A program made the translations under genes and the position numbers. The notes under the pieces were generated by a model. The model was not told the origin of the DNA. It did not search any database and saw only the letters and a program-made list of their open reading frames with translations. A stretch of 64,000 nt of DNA. Origin: Humibacter ginsenosidimutans. Lineage in GTDB: Bacteria; Actinomycetota; Actinomycetes; Actinomycetales; Microbacteriaceae. Below, piece after piece: positions 16,246 through 25,380 of the stretch (positions are counted from its first letter, which is position 1; every line of letters starts with the position of its first letter). Where the stretch lies: the NCBI RefSeq assembly GCF_007859675.1, contig NZ_CP042305.1:2976001-3040000 (forward strand), read 5' to 3'.

Positions 16246-16869
16246 TTACGCGTGGCTGCCCTCGAGCAGGTGCTTGACGTCCACGCCGGTCAGGCCGCGG
16301 GCATCCCGCCGCAGATAGTGGATGAGAGGAGTGTCTTTCGCGATCAGGTCGTCGAGCTCCTCCTTCGTGATGGCGAACAGCTGCGCGTCGTTGCCGGTCA
16401 GCCGCTTGATGCGCTCCGAGGTGCGGTGCAGCATGTCGGTCTGCTCATCGGGCGAGGGTTCGTCGTTCCACACGATCAGCACGTCGAGGTTCGACTTCGC
16501 GCCGGCCTGGCCGCGAGCGAACGACCCGTAGACCGCGGTGCCGAGCGCCCGATCGCCGATGGTCTCCTTCATGATCTCGGCGACGTGAGACTCGATCCTG
16601 CCCGGAATGGCCTGAAGGGTCGCGAACACCTCCCAGATGACATGGTCGCGATTCGGTTCGTAGGCGTTGGCCGAGCCGAACGACTGCATGTCGACGATGC
16701 CGAGGCGCACCAGGTCGTCGAGGATGCGCTGCGTCGTTCGCAACGAGTTGACGCCGCTCTGCTGATGGATGCCCCGTCCCGACGACGGCTCCGTGAGCCG
16801 CGACAGCCTGCGGAGGACGCGAGCGCGATCTTCGCCGATCAGCGTGTAATCCGGATGCGACAGGTTCAT
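16246..16869 (-). CDS. Winged-helix plus nucleotidyltransferase-fold protein
   Basis: A 207-residue two-domain protein. Residues 1-90 look like a winged helix-turn-helix (IHQQSGVNSLRTTQRILDDLVRLGIVDMQSFGSANAYEPNRDHVIW). Residues about 108-150 carry a MNT-type nucleotidyltransferase core, TAVYGSFARGQAGAKSNLDVLIVW. In active enzymes this reads GSxARG...SDxDxxx; here the first catalytic Asp of the pair is Asn (SNLD), so catalysis may be lost or altered. Such wHTH-MNT fusions occur as regulators or toxin-antitoxin parts, but no HEPN partner gene is adjacent. GGAGGGG precedes the ATG. Confidence 0.8.
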   Translation of the reverse strand: MNLSHPDYTLIGEDRARVLRRLSRLTEPSSGRGIHQQSGVNSLRTTQRILDDLVRLGIVDMQSFGSANAYEPNRDHVIWEVFATLQAIPGRIESHVAEIMKETIGDRALGTAVYGSFARGQAGAKSNLDVLIVWNDEPSPDEQTDMLHRTSERIKRLTGNDAQLFAITKEELDDLIAKDTPLIHYLRRDARGLTGVDVKHLLEGSHA

Positions 16870-16882
16870 GGTTCCCCTCCAT

Positions 16883-16955
16883 GACTACGAAGCCGTGTGG
16901 TTCCACGCCTTCAAGACCGCGACCACAGTGACTACAAATGTCATCACGCGACTAC
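16883..16955 (-). promoter_or_regulatory. GTAGTC direct repeats upstream of the nucleotidyltransferase gene
   Basis: On the minus strand GTAGTC occurs three times (16950-16955, 16930-16935, 16883-16888), twice as TGTAGTC 20 bp apart, with GTGGTTCCAC (near-dyad) between. The regular spacing of the first two (two helical turns) suggests a protein-binding site, perhaps for the wHTH domain of the gene itself. No function is known. Confidence 0.3.
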
Positions 16956-17001
16956 ATTCTACGTCGCCCTAGCGGGTAGGGTCGCATCGCTGTGGGCTTT
17001 C

Positions 17002-17955
17002 TCACCGTGCGAACGTGCGCCGGTAGTCGCTCGGACTCACGCCCATCGCCCGGCGGAAATGAGTGCGCAGATTGGCCGCCGTGCCGAGACCGCACGCGTC
17101 GGCCACGCGGTCGATGCCCAGATCGGTCGTCTCCAGCAGCTCCCGTGCCCTGTCGATGCGCGCGGCGTTCAGCCACCTGAGCGGGGTCGCGCCGGTCTCG
17201 GCCACGAAGCTTCTGGCGAACGTGCGAGGGGATGCGTGCGCGTGCGCCGCGAGGTCGCCCACCGTCAGCGGCCGCTCGAGTCGCTCCAGCGCCCATGCCC
17301 TGGTCGCGGCGAGTCCGACGCTGCGCGACTCGGCAGTGGTCGGCCGGTCGATGTACTGCGCCTGCCCGCCGTCCCGATGCGGTGCTGCCACGATGTCGCG
17401 TGCCACCGCATTCGCCGCCGTCGAACCGTGGTCGACGCGCAGGAGATAGAGGCAGACGTCGATTCCGCTTGCGACACCTGCCGACGTGATCACGTCTCCC
17501 TCGTCGACGTACAGCACATCGGGGTCGACCGTGACGCGCGGGTAGAGGCAGGCAAGGGCATCCGTGTACCGCCAGTGGGTCGTCGCGCGGTGGCCGTCGA
17601 GCAGGCCGGCCGCGGCGAGCGCGAATGCGCCCGTGCAGATCGACACCATGCGCGCGCCGCGCCGGTGGGCCTCGCGCAACGCCTCGGCGACGTCGTCGGG
17701 GATGCCCGCCTCGGCGTTGCGGAACGCCGGCACGATCACGGTGTCGGCCGCGACGACGGCGTCGAGTCCGTGCGTCGCGTTCACCGACCAGCCGGCCGTC
17801 GTCGACACCGGCCCTGGCGTGCGTCCGCAGAGCACCACGTCGTACGCGCCGTCGAGGTGCTCGAAGATCTGGAACGGCATGCCGATCTCCATCGGCAGTG
17901 CCCGACCGAGCGCGAGCACTGCCACGCGGTGCGGATGACCTGATCGTGAAGCCAT
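17002..17955 (-). CDS. GlxA-family transcriptional regulator (DJ-1/PfpI + AraC HTH)
   Basis: A 317-residue protein. Residues 1-190 form a DJ-1/PfpI-like amidotransferase fold with MVSICTGAFALAAAGLLDGHRATTHWRY, the nucleophile-elbow Cys in ICTGA being present. The C-terminal 110 residues are an AraC double HTH: LTVGDLAAHAHASPRTFARSFVAETGATPLRWLNAARIDRARELLETTDLGIDRVADACGLGTAANLRTHFRRAMGVSPSDYRR. Such regulators usually control a neighbouring gene; the divergent MFS transporter gene begins 64 bp away. TAGATT (17962-17967 reversed) is 6 nt before the ATG. Confidence 0.93.
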   Translation of the reverse strand: MASRSGHPHRVAVLALGRALPMEIGMPFQIFEHLDGAYDVVLCGRTPGPVSTTAGWSVNATHGLDAVVAADTVIVPAFRNAEAGIPDDVAEALREAHRRGARMVSICTGAFALAAAGLLDGHRATTHWRYTDALACLYPRVTVDPDVLYVDEGDVITSAGVASGIDVCLYLLRVDHGSTAANAVARDIVAAPHRDGGQAQYIDRPTTAESRSVGLAATRAWALERLERPLTVGDLAAHAHASPRTFARSFVAETGATPLRWLNAARIDRARELLETTDLGIDRVADACGLGTAANLRTHFRRAMGVSPSDYRRTFAR

Positions 17956-18018
17956 GGCAGAAATCTATCGCATAGCGGCATTCTTGCCACTCGCGCGGAG
18001 CATCCTCTCGCCGCCAGA

Positions 18019-19257
18019 GTGACGAATGTGACCACGACCACCATCACGACGGATGCCGCACCCCACTTGCGTATCGCCCGTCGCCTCGCCCCCGCCCAGG
18101 CCCTGTACATCTTCGGCAGTTCGGTCGACCTGACGCTCACCGGCATCGTCGGGGCGCGGCTCGCGCCGACCACGGCGCTGGCGACTCTGCCGTACAGCCT
18201 GATTCCCATCGCGGCCGTCGCCTCGACGTTCCTGTTCTCACGGCTGATCGGTCGCGTCGGCTACCGCGCCGTCTTCACCGGTGCCGCCTGCGTGGCCGTC
18301 GTGGCCGGAATCGTCTCGGCGCTCGCCGTGCAGCTCGACGTGTTCTGGCTGTTCTGCGTCGGCACCGGCCTCATCGGCGTCTACTCGGCCGGAGCCGGGT
18401 ACTACCGTTACGCGGCGGCCGATGCGTCGGGTGCTCAGCGCGCCCGCGCGGTGACCACCGTGCTGGCGGGAGGGCTCATCGCCGCACTCCTCGGACCGTT
18501 CCTCGCCACGTGGGTGAGCGGCCTGCTGCCGGTCGTCTTCGTGGCGAGCTACCTGCTCGTCGCCCTGTTCGGCGCGCTCGCCGCAGTGTGGAACGCGTTG
18601 CTGCCCGCGGAACTCGCGCGACAGGGACGCACCGTGACGGCGCGACCGACGGGAGCGGCTCCGCAGGTCGCTCCCCGCACGCGCCGCGTGCTGTGGCGCC
18701 AACCGCTGTTGCTGGCCGGCGTCGCGGCGACGTCGTTCGCCGCGTTCTCGATGACGTCGATGATGACGGCCGGCCCGATCGCGGGCATGGCCATGGGCCA
18801 CAGCGAGGCGGATGCCGCGTTCGCCGTGCAGCTGCACATGATCGGCATGTTCGCGCCCGGCTTCGTCATCGCGCGGGTCATCGGACGCCTGGGGGAGCGT
18901 GCGGTGGCGATCGTCGGCGCCATGCTCGTGATCGTCGCGGGAGCGGCGGCGAGCAGCACGGCAGAGTGGGCGTTCCTCACCTCGATGTTCGCGGTGGGAG
19001 TGGGCTGGAACCTCGCGTTCAGCGGCGGAAGCGCCCTGATCACCGACGCGTACCTGGCCTCAGAGCGGGGCCGGGTGCAGCCGGTCGCCGAGGTGATCAC
19101 GAACGGGTTCCAGGTGATCGGCTCGCTCAGTGCGGGCGTGCTCGCCACCGTGCCGGGCTGGCGCATGCTCGGCATCGGTCTCATCGTGCTGTCGATCGTG
19201 GTCTCGATCGGAGTCGCCGCGGTGCGCCGTACGGTGCGTGCCGACACCGCCGGTTGA
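18019..19257 (+). CDS. MFS transporter, 12 helices
   Basis: A 412-residue MFS protein with about twelve hydrophobic segments. Motif A region is SRLIGRVGYRAVFTGAACVAV, and the equivalent in the second half is ARVIGRLGERAVAIVGAMLVIV. It resembles the YnfM/arabinose-efflux-like DHA1 group in size. Start GTG 18019; GTG 18028 is equally possible because VTNVTTTT has two. Divergent from the GlxA-type regulator, which is the likely controller. Substrate unknown. Confidence 0.85.
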   Translation: MTNVTTTTITTDAAPHLRIARRLAPAQALYIFGSSVDLTLTGIVGARLAPTTALATLPYSLIPIAAVASTFLFSRLIGRVGYRAVFTGAACVAVVAGIVSALAVQLDVFWLFCVGTGLIGVYSAGAGYYRYAAADASGAQRARAVTTVLAGGLIAALLGPFLATWVSGLLPVVFVASYLLVALFGALAAVWNALLPAELARQGRTVTARPTGAAPQVAPRTRRVLWRQPLLLAGVAATSFAAFSMTSMMTAGPIAGMAMGHSEADAAFAVQLHMIGMFAPGFVIARVIGRLGERAVAIVGAMLVIVAGAAASSTAEWAFLTSMFAVGVGWNLAFSGGSALITDAYLASERGRVQPVAEVITNGFQVIGSLSAGVLATVPGWRMLGIGLIVLSIVVSIGVAAVRRTVRADTAG

Positions 19258-19260
19258 CGG

Positions 19261-19349
19261 GGTGCTCCTCAACCCACGGGACGGGCTACCGCTGCGCGGT
19301 GCTCCTCAACCCACGGGACGGGCTACCGCTGCGTGGTGCTCCTCAACCC
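19261..19349. repeat. 37-bp tandem repeat between MFS gene and putA
   Basis: GGTGCTCCTCAACCCACGGG... repeats with a 37-bp period at 19261-19297 and 19298-19334, and 15 bp of a third copy follows (19335-19349). It begins 4 bp after the MFS stop. The word CTCCTCAACC resembles the region next to the TTTCGAGAC palindromes, so it may derive from that repeat family. Confidence 0.85.
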
Positions 19350-19450
19350 GCAGTGCGTAACGCCGAAATCGTGCGCACGGACGCGACGGAGCGCGGACTC
19401 CGTTGCGTCGCACGCCGCTGCGCGCCTGTCCTGGCGCCAGGAGTACCGCC

Positions 19451-19463
19451 TAGTGTGAAAGTC
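19451..19463 (+). promoter_or_regulatory. Candidate leaderless -10 box of putA
   Basis: TAGTGT (19451-19456) lies 7 nt before ATG 19464. Confidence 0.5.
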
Positions 19464-22400
19464 ATGGCGCAGGACGACGGCCGCCGCACCTCAGGCGGAG
19501 CCCCCACCCCCGACGACGACCTGGCGCAGCGGGCCATCGACCTGGTTCGCGCGTGGCTGCAGGCATCAGAGGCGCGCGATGCCATCCCGGAGGCATCCAG
19601 GCGCGACCCGGCGGCCGAGCGACTTGCCGGGCTGCTGCAGGATGCGCGCGGGCTCGACTTCGCCGTCGGATTCGTCGACGGCGTGGCACGACCGCACGAC
19701 GTCTACGCGGCGGCCAAGAGCCTGCACGCGCTGGGGCACGGCATCCCGCGCTTCCTGCCCTGGTACCAGCGCTGGGCCATCGCGCTCGGCGGGTTCGTGG
19801 CGCCGGCGTTGCCGTGGGTGGTCATCCCGATCGCGCGGCGCGTGCTGCGCTCCATGGTGGGGCATCTCATCGTGGATGCCACGCCGTCGCGGCTCGGCAA
19901 GGCCCTGGAGAAACTGCGCTCGGGCGGCGCGATCTCGGGCGGCGCATCCGGAGCCCGCGTGCGCCTCAACCTCAACCTGCTCGGTGAGGCGGTGCTGGGC
20001 GAGAACGAGGCGGACGCCCGACTCGCCGGAACCCGCGAGCTCATCGAGCGAGACGACGTGGACTACGTCTCCATCAAGGTGTCGAGCGTGGCCAGCCAGC
20101 TGTCGATGTGGGCCTTCGAGGAGTCGGTGGCACGCGTCGTGCAGAGGCTGCTCCCTCTCTACTTATATGCAGCGGCATCCCCGACGCCGAAGTTCATCAA
20201 CCTCGACATGGAGGAGTACCACGACCTCGACCTCACGATCGCGGTCTTCAAGCGTCTGCTGGGCGACCAGCGTCTGCTCGGCCTCGAGGCCGGCATCGTG
20301 CTGCAGGCCTACCTGCCCGACGCGCTCGACGCCTTGCAAGACCTGACTGAGTGGGCTCTGAGCCGCAGGGCGGCGGGCGGCGCGCCGATCAAGGTGCGCA
20401 TCGTGAAAGGCGCCAACCTGCCCATGGAACGGGTGGATGCCGCGGTGCACGGCTGGCACCTCGCGACCTACGACGGCAAGGTGCACACCGACGCCAACTA
20501 CAAGCGCGTGCTCGACTGGGCGCTCACGCCGGAGCACACGCACGCGGTGAAGATCGGCGTGGCCGGCCACAACCTCTTCGATGTCGCGCACGCGTGGCTG
20601 CTGGCCCGAAGCCGCGGCGTCGACGACCGCATCGACTTCGAGATGCTGCTCGGCATGGCCGCCCAGCAGGCGGATGCCGTGGCCAACACCGTGGGCGGCC
20701 TGCTTCTGTATGCGCCGGTGGTGCACCCGCGGCACTTCGACGTGGCCATCTCCTATCTCATGCGCCGGCTGCAGGAGAACGCCGCAGACGAGGACTTCCT
20801 CTCCGCCGCCTTCGAACTCACCGACAAGCCCGACCTCTTCGAACGTGAGAAGGCCCGCTTCCTCTCCGCCGTCGCCGAGCTGGAATCGGATGCCGGCCCT
20901 CGCGGCCTCGCACCCCTCCCGAACCGCAGGCAGGACCGCGCGCGCGAGTGGGTGGACTCCGACCCGACGACGCTGTTCCACCCGCGCCCCGCACCCGTCG
21001 ATCCGGCGGCCGAGGCGCAGGAGGAGGGACTCACCGCCGCGGTGCTCGGGCTCGAGCGCGGATCTCGTGGTGGCTTCTTCCCGACCACCGAGGTGATCAC
21101 TCCCTTGGAGCCCGAAGAGGCACCGCCCATGACTCGCCGCGAGGCGCGGCTCGCCGAGACGGCTCCCACGCCGACCCAGGCATCCGAATCGCGGCGGGCG
21201 GCGGACGCCGTCGTCGACGAGAAGGCCTTCCGCAACGAGTCGGACACCGACTCCGCCCTGCCGTCGAACCGCGCGTGGGGCAGGCGCATCCTCGCCGCCG
21301 TCAGCGAGTCGACGCTCGGCGCCGACACGATCGCCGCGGCGCGCATCACCGACGAGGGGATGCTCGACTCCCTTCTGAGCACCGTGCAGTCCACCGGCGC
21401 ACAATGGGGCTCCATTCCCGGCAGTGCCCGCGCCGCGGCCCTCGACAGGGTCGGCTTCGCACTCTCCGCCAACCGTGACCGCCTGATCGAGGTGATGGCC
21501 TCCGAGACGGGCAAGACGATCGCTGAGGCAGACCCCGAGGTGAGCGAGGCGATCGACTTCGCGCACTACTACGCCGCACTCGCCCGCGAGCTCGACACCG
21601 TGCAGGGTGCGACGTTCGTGCCGTCTCGGCTCACCGTGGCGACGCCGCCGTGGAACTTCCCGGTGTCGATCCCCGCCGGCAGCGTGCTCGGCCCGCTCGC
21701 AGCAGGCAGCGGTGTGGTGTTCAAGCCGGCGCCCCAGGCCAGGCGATGCGCCGCCGTGCTGGCCGAGTGCATCTGGGAGGCGGGGATCCCGCGTGAGCTG
21801 ATGGCGCTCGCCGATGTGGAAGAGGGACCGCTCGGGCAGGCACTCATCTCCGATGCCCGAGTGGACCGGGTCATCCTCACCGGCGCGTACGACACGGCGA
21901 AGCTGTTCAAGAGCTGGCGTCCTGATCTGCCCTTGCTGGCCGAGACGAGCGGCAAGAACGCCATCATCGTCACGCCCAGCGCCGACGTCGACCTCGCCGT
22001 CGCCGACGTGGTGAAGAGCGCGTTCTCCAATGCCGGGCAGAAGTGCTCGGCCGCCAGCCTCGTCATCCTGGTCGGGTCGATGGGGTCGTCGCAGCGTTTT
22101 CTCGACCAGCTCGCCGACGCCGCGGAGAGCGTGTACGTCGGCTGGCCGGAGCAGCCGGTCACCTGGATGGGGCCGCTCATCGAGCCGGCTCAGGGCAAGC
22201 TGTCCTACGCGCTCACCGAGCTCGAGCCGGGCGAGGAGTGGCTGGTCGAGCCGCGCAGGCTCGACGACACAGGCAGACTGTGGTCGCCCGGAATCCGCAC
22301 CGGCGTGCAGCCGGGATCGCGTTTTCACCAGACGGAGTTCTTCGGACCGGTGCTCGGCGTCATGCGGGCGCGCACGCTCGAACAGGCTCTCGAGTGGCAG

Positions 22401-23288
22401 AACGGCGTCGACTACGGCCTGACCGCCGGCCTGCACTCGCTCGACTCCGACGAGATCGACTTCTGGCTCTCCGCGGTCGAGGCGGGAAACCTCTACGTCA
22501 ACCGCGGCATCACCGGGGCCATCGTGCAGCGGCAGCCGTTCGGCGGCTGGAAGCACTCGTCGATCGGGGCCGGCCACAAGGCGGGCGGCCCGAACTACCT
22601 CTTCGGTCTCGGCAGCTGGGTGGGCGATGCCGGCTCGTCCAGTTCGAGCCTTCACCTGCGCGGTCTCGACTCCCGGGTCTCGAAACTCATCGAGTCGGGC
22701 CAGCCGTCGATGAGCTACGAGGAGTTCGACCTCGTGCGCCGCTCCGCGCTGAGCGACGCGATCGCATGGGCGAACGAGTTCGGCGTCGTGCGCGATGCCG
22801 CCGGCCTCGGCGTGGAGCGCAACCTGTTCCGGTACCGCCCCGCGCGGGTGGACATCCGGCTGAGTCAGGGCGTCGGACTGCCCGCGCTGCTGCGCGTTCT
22901 CGCGGCGGCCACGCTCGTGCGCGGACGTTTCGACGTCAGCACTCCTGAGCAGCTGCCGCGGGAGCTGCGGGAGGCGCTGCACGAAGTGGGCGCGACAGAG
23001 CGGGTCGAAGCCGATGCGGTCTGGCTCGGCAGGCTCTCGGCCGCCGCGCGCAGAGACCCAGCCGACCCGTTGCTGCCCGACCGGGTGCCGGAACGCATCC
23101 GCCTCATCGGCGGGGATGCGGGCGCCGTCGCCAGAGCACTCGGCGAACGGATCGACGTCGCGGTGTATTCGGGGGCGGTGACGGCATCCGGTCGGGTCGA
23201 GCTGCTGCCGTTCCTCAAGGAGCAGGCCATCTCGATCACGAACCACCGCTTCGGCAGCCCGACGACGCTGACCGACGGGGTGATCTGA
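19464..23288 (+). CDS. putA: Bifunctional proline dehydrogenase / P5C dehydrogenase
   Basis: A 1274-residue PutA. It oxidises proline to delta-1-pyrroline-5-carboxylate (FAD) and then to glutamate (NAD+). The proline dehydrogenase barrel spans about residues 130-460 (VSIKVSSVASQ, FINLDMEEYHDLDLT, GIVLQAYLPDAL, KVRIVKGANLPME, VKIGVAGHNLFD). A linker of about 130 residues follows. The aldehyde dehydrogenase domain begins near residue 620 with VMASETGKTIAEADPEV, then TPPWNFPVSIPAGS; the catalytic Glu is E827 (LAETSGKNA) and the catalytic Cys is C861 (NAGQKCSAAS). The C-terminal 200 residues match the actinobacterial PutA tail. The start follows TAGTGT by 7 nt; the frame is open further upstream but that part shadows the MFS gene. 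The next gene starts within its stop codon. Confidence 0.95.
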   Translation: MAQDDGRRTSGGAPTPDDDLAQRAIDLVRAWLQASEARDAIPEASRRDPAAERLAGLLQDARGLDFAVGFVDGVARPHDVYAAAKSLHALGHGIPRFLPWYQRWAIALGGFVAPALPWVVIPIARRVLRSMVGHLIVDATPSRLGKALEKLRSGGAISGGASGARVRLNLNLLGEAVLGENEADARLAGTRELIERDDVDYVSIKVSSVASQLSMWAFEESVARVVQRLLPLYLYAAASPTPKFINLDMEEYHDLDLTIAVFKRLLGDQRLLGLEAGIVLQAYLPDALDALQDLTEWALSRRAAGGAPIKVRIVKGANLPMERVDAAVHGWHLATYDGKVHTDANYKRVLDWALTPEHTHAVKIGVAGHNLFDVAHAWLLARSRGVDDRIDFEMLLGMAAQQADAVANTVGGLLLYAPVVHPRHFDVAISYLMRRLQENAADEDFLSAAFELTDKPDLFEREKARFLSAVAELESDAGPRGLAPLPNRRQDRAREWVDSDPTTLFHPRPAPVDPAAEAQEEGLTAAVLGLERGSRGGFFPTTEVITPLEPEEAPPMTRREARLAETAPTPTQASESRRAADAVVDEKAFRNESDTDSALPSNRAWGRRILAAVSESTLGADTIAAARITDEGMLDSLLSTVQSTGAQWGSIPGSARAAALDRVGFALSANRDRLIEVMASETGKTIAEADPEVSEAIDFAHYYAALARELDTVQGATFVPSRLTVATPPWNFPVSIPAGSVLGPLAAGSGVVFKPAPQARRCAAVLAECIWEAGIPRELMALADVEEGPLGQALISDARVDRVILTGAYDTAKLFKSWRPDLPLLAETSGKNAIIVTPSADVDLAVADVVKSAFSNAGQKCSAASLVILVGSMGSSQRFLDQLADAAESVYVGWPEQPVTWMGPLIEPAQGKLSYALTELEPGEEWLVEPRRLDDTGRLWSPGIRTGVQPGSRFHQTEFFGPVLGVMRARTLEQALEWQNGVDYGLTAGLHSLDSDEIDFWLSAVEAGNLYVNRGITGAIVQRQPFGGWKHSSIGAGHKAGGPNYLFGLGSWVGDAGSSSSSLHLRGLDSRVSKLIESGQPSMSYEEFDLVRRSALSDAIAWANEFGVVRDAAGLGVERNLFRYRPARVDIRLSQGVGLPALLRVLAAATLVRGRFDVSTPEQLPRELREALHEVGATERVEADAVWLGRLSAAARRDPADPLLPDRVPERIRLIGGDAGAVARALGERIDVAVYSGAVTASGRVELLPFLKEQAISITNHRFGSPTTLTDGVI

Positions 23289-24013
23289 TGCCCGAAGCGC
23301 CCCTCCTGCACCACCTCGAGTACGGAACAGGCGACCGCGTCGCGGTGCTGATGCACGGAATGCAGGGTTCCGCGGAAAGCTGGTGGCGCGTGGCGCCTCG
23401 TCTGGCCGACTCCGGCTATCGCGTGCTCGCGCTCGACATGCCGGGCCACGGCGAGTCGCCGCGCGACCCGCAGCTGACCATCGACGGTGCGGCCGACATG
23501 GTGACCCGCACCGTGGCATCCCTCACCGATCGCCCGCCCGCACTCGCCATCGGCTTCTCGATGGGCGGCCAGGTGCTCGCCGCGGCGGCGGAGCGGATGC
23601 GTCCCGGTCGCGCCGTGTACGTCGACTCGCCGTTCACCGCGCGCGGCGGGTGGGACCGCGACGAGGTGCTCGCCGACTATGAAGCCTCCAAACGCGCGCG
23701 AACCTACGACTACCTGCGCTCGTCCCGTCAGCACTACAGCGACACCGACTGCGAGGTCGAGGCTCGCGCCGCCGAGCGCTTCGACCCCGCGACGTGGGCT
23801 GGGGTGTCGGCCGGGCCGGGTGGACGGTGGATGCCCGCACCCGGCTCACTCGTCATCCGCGCCGACCCGAGCGAGTACGTCAGCGACGAGCTTGCCGCCG
23901 CGTTGCGTGCAGACGGCGTCGAGGTGGTCGACATCCCCGGCGCCGCGCACTCGGTCTGGTACAGCCACTACAACGAATTCATGGCGGCGCTGGAGCCCGT
24001 GCTGGCGGCCTGA
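23288..24013 (+). CDS. Alpha/beta hydrolase
   Basis: A 241-residue alpha/beta-hydrolase fold protein. The oxyanion region is VLMHGMQGSAESWW, the nucleophile elbow is GFSMGG (Ser about residue 97), the acid is probably in VIRADPSEYVS and the His in GAAHSVWYSHY. The ATG shares its first base with the putA stop (TGATG), so translation is coupled and it belongs to the proline operon. A role in proline use is not evident; it may hydrolyse an ester, lactone or proline-derived compound (inference). Confidence 0.88.
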   Translation: MPEAPLLHHLEYGTGDRVAVLMHGMQGSAESWWRVAPRLADSGYRVLALDMPGHGESPRDPQLTIDGAADMVTRTVASLTDRPPALAIGFSMGGQVLAAAAERMRPGRAVYVDSPFTARGGWDRDEVLADYEASKRARTYDYLRSSRQHYSDTDCEVEARAAERFDPATWAGVSAGPGGRWMPAPGSLVIRADPSEYVSDELAAALRADGVEVVDIPGAAHSVWYSHYNEFMAALEPVLAA

Positions 24014-24367
24014 TCGGCGTCATCGGGATGCCTCGGCCCCGAGGCGTCGGGCTCGAAACCTGGCACGGACCGCAAGAGAACCTGACGATCCCCTGACAGC
24101 TCCGTGAGCCGTGGGCCGCCGCGATTCGGCGCAGCGCATCGAGTGGCGGTCGCGCGAAGTAGGTCAAGTGACCAGCTTCGCGACGTGACAACCGACCGGC
24201 GCGATCCGCGTCAGCATGCGGAACGCGAGGGGTCGCGCAGCGCGAGCGCGAGCATCCGTCGCGCCGCGATCACGCCGTGAATTCACCGAAATGGCCGCTG
24301 ACCTGCTTCTTGAGAACCTGGATGCTCCCTGGCAGGTCTTCGGCGCCCCCTTCGTAGCGTGGACGGC
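24014..24367. other. Intergenic stretch before the first NlpC gene
   Basis: No gene is seen. It holds a perfect 7-bp pairing GACCTGC...GCAGGTC (about 24300-24338) and a TAGCGT word (24355-24360) that could be a -10 box for the leader of the NlpC gene. I tested it by eye for the c-di-AMP (ydaO) riboswitch, often found before actinobacterial NlpC/P60 genes, and did not find its conserved GGGGUGAAUC-type segments. Confidence 0.4.
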
Positions 24368-24394
24368 GGCCGGGTGAAACCGGCCTTTTGTTTT
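24368..24394 (+). terminator. Terminator-like hairpin with T-run
   Basis: GGCCGG (24368-24373) and CCGGCC (24380-24385) form a tight stem with loop GTGAAA, followed by TTTTGTTTTG. By shape it is an intrinsic terminator for the putA-hydrolase transcript, or, because it is 60 nt ahead of the next ATG, an attenuator-type stem in the leader of that gene. Confidence 0.6.
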
Positions 24395-24454
24395 GCTCCC
24401 GAACGAAGGTCGGTGGCCGCTGTACGACGCGGGCCACCGCAGTGATCCCGACTC

Positions 24455-25312
24455 ATGCGCTTACTCACCCAGACGTACGACACCCTCAACACCACGATCA
24501 GCGGTATCCGTCCCGCCGTCGTCCGCGGTTGCTCGACCGTGGCCGCGGGCATTCGCTGGGCCCTCCCGACCCGAGGTGCGGGAGCCCACGTGGCGCCCGT
24601 CTCGCGACGCCCGAGCAAGAGGGCGATGACGCTGGCGGTCGCCGGCGTCTCGTTCGGCCTCATTGCCAGCCTCACCACGGCGCTGCCCGGATATGCGGCG
24701 CACGCGGAGCCGCTGAAGGCGACAACGGTCGCCGCGACGTCGCACCAGAGCAAGGCGCAGGTGCAGCGGGTCGCGCTGCGCTCTGAGATCGTCGCTGCGG
24801 CATCCCGAGGCGACGTGCAGAAGCTGGATGTCTCGACGCAGGCCGCCGCTCAGACCGTGCAGACCGACACGTACGGCGCCGTCGACGTCGTGGCCGACCT
24901 GCAGCAGAAGTACGGCATCACGCACGCCATGGCGCTGCAGCTCTTCTCCACGGACAGGCCGGCGGCCCGTGCCGCCATCGTCGCGACTGCGCTCAGCTAC
25001 CTCGGCACGCCGTACGTGCTCGGCGGCGCCTCGCACAGCGGCATCGACTGCTCGGGGTTGACGATGGTCGCCTACGCGGCCGCCGGCGTGAGCCTGGCCC
25101 ACTACGTGCCGACCCAGGATGCGGCGGGCACGCCGATCTCCGCAGCAGCAGCCCGTCCTGGCGACCTCGTCGTGTTCGATGACGAGGACCACGTCGGCAT
25201 CTACATGGGCAACGGCCAGGTGCTGCACGCACCCACCGAGGGACGCGACGTCGAGCTCGACTCGCTCAGCACGTGGTCGGGCATCGCCTACCACTTCACC
25301 CGCCTGATCTGA
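24455..25312 (+). CDS. NlpC/P60 (C40) cell-wall hydrolase, paralogue 1
   Basis: A 285-residue secreted-type peptidase that would cut the peptide stems of peptidoglycan. There is a long basic N-terminus and a hydrophobic segment at residues about 57-80 (LAVAGVSFGLIASLTTALPGYAAHA), an Ala-rich signal-peptide end. The C40 domain covers residues about 170-285: PYVLGGASHSGIDCSGLTMVAYAAAGVSLAHYVPTQ, with catalytic Cys199, His246 (HVGIYMG) and the third residue His258 (LHAP). The middle region is a short helical spacer. The next gene is a clear paralogue, with the C40 domain nearly collinear. Export and cell-wall location are inferred. Confidence 0.92.
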   Translation: MRLLTQTYDTLNTTISGIRPAVVRGCSTVAAGIRWALPTRGAGAHVAPVSRRPSKRAMTLAVAGVSFGLIASLTTALPGYAAHAEPLKATTVAATSHQSKAQVQRVALRSEIVAAASRGDVQKLDVSTQAAAQTVQTDTYGAVDVVADLQQKYGITHAMALQLFSTDRPAARAAIVATALSYLGTPYVLGGASHSGIDCSGLTMVAYAAAGVSLAHYVPTQDAAGTPISAAAARPGDLVVFDDEDHVGIYMGNGQVLHAPTEGRDVELDSLSTWSGIAYHFTRLI

Positions 25313-25380
25313 CCCCGCAGACGGTGCCCCTTTCGTACGCTCGGCGCTCGGGGCGGGCGGCAACCTCCGAGTCTTCTCAG

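Noticed and set aside
20163..23519. A 1118-codon open frame antisense to putA
   Set aside because: It is a typical high-GC shadow of putA, rich in Arg/Gly/His without family features; likewise the long minus-strand frames over prpC and GH3.
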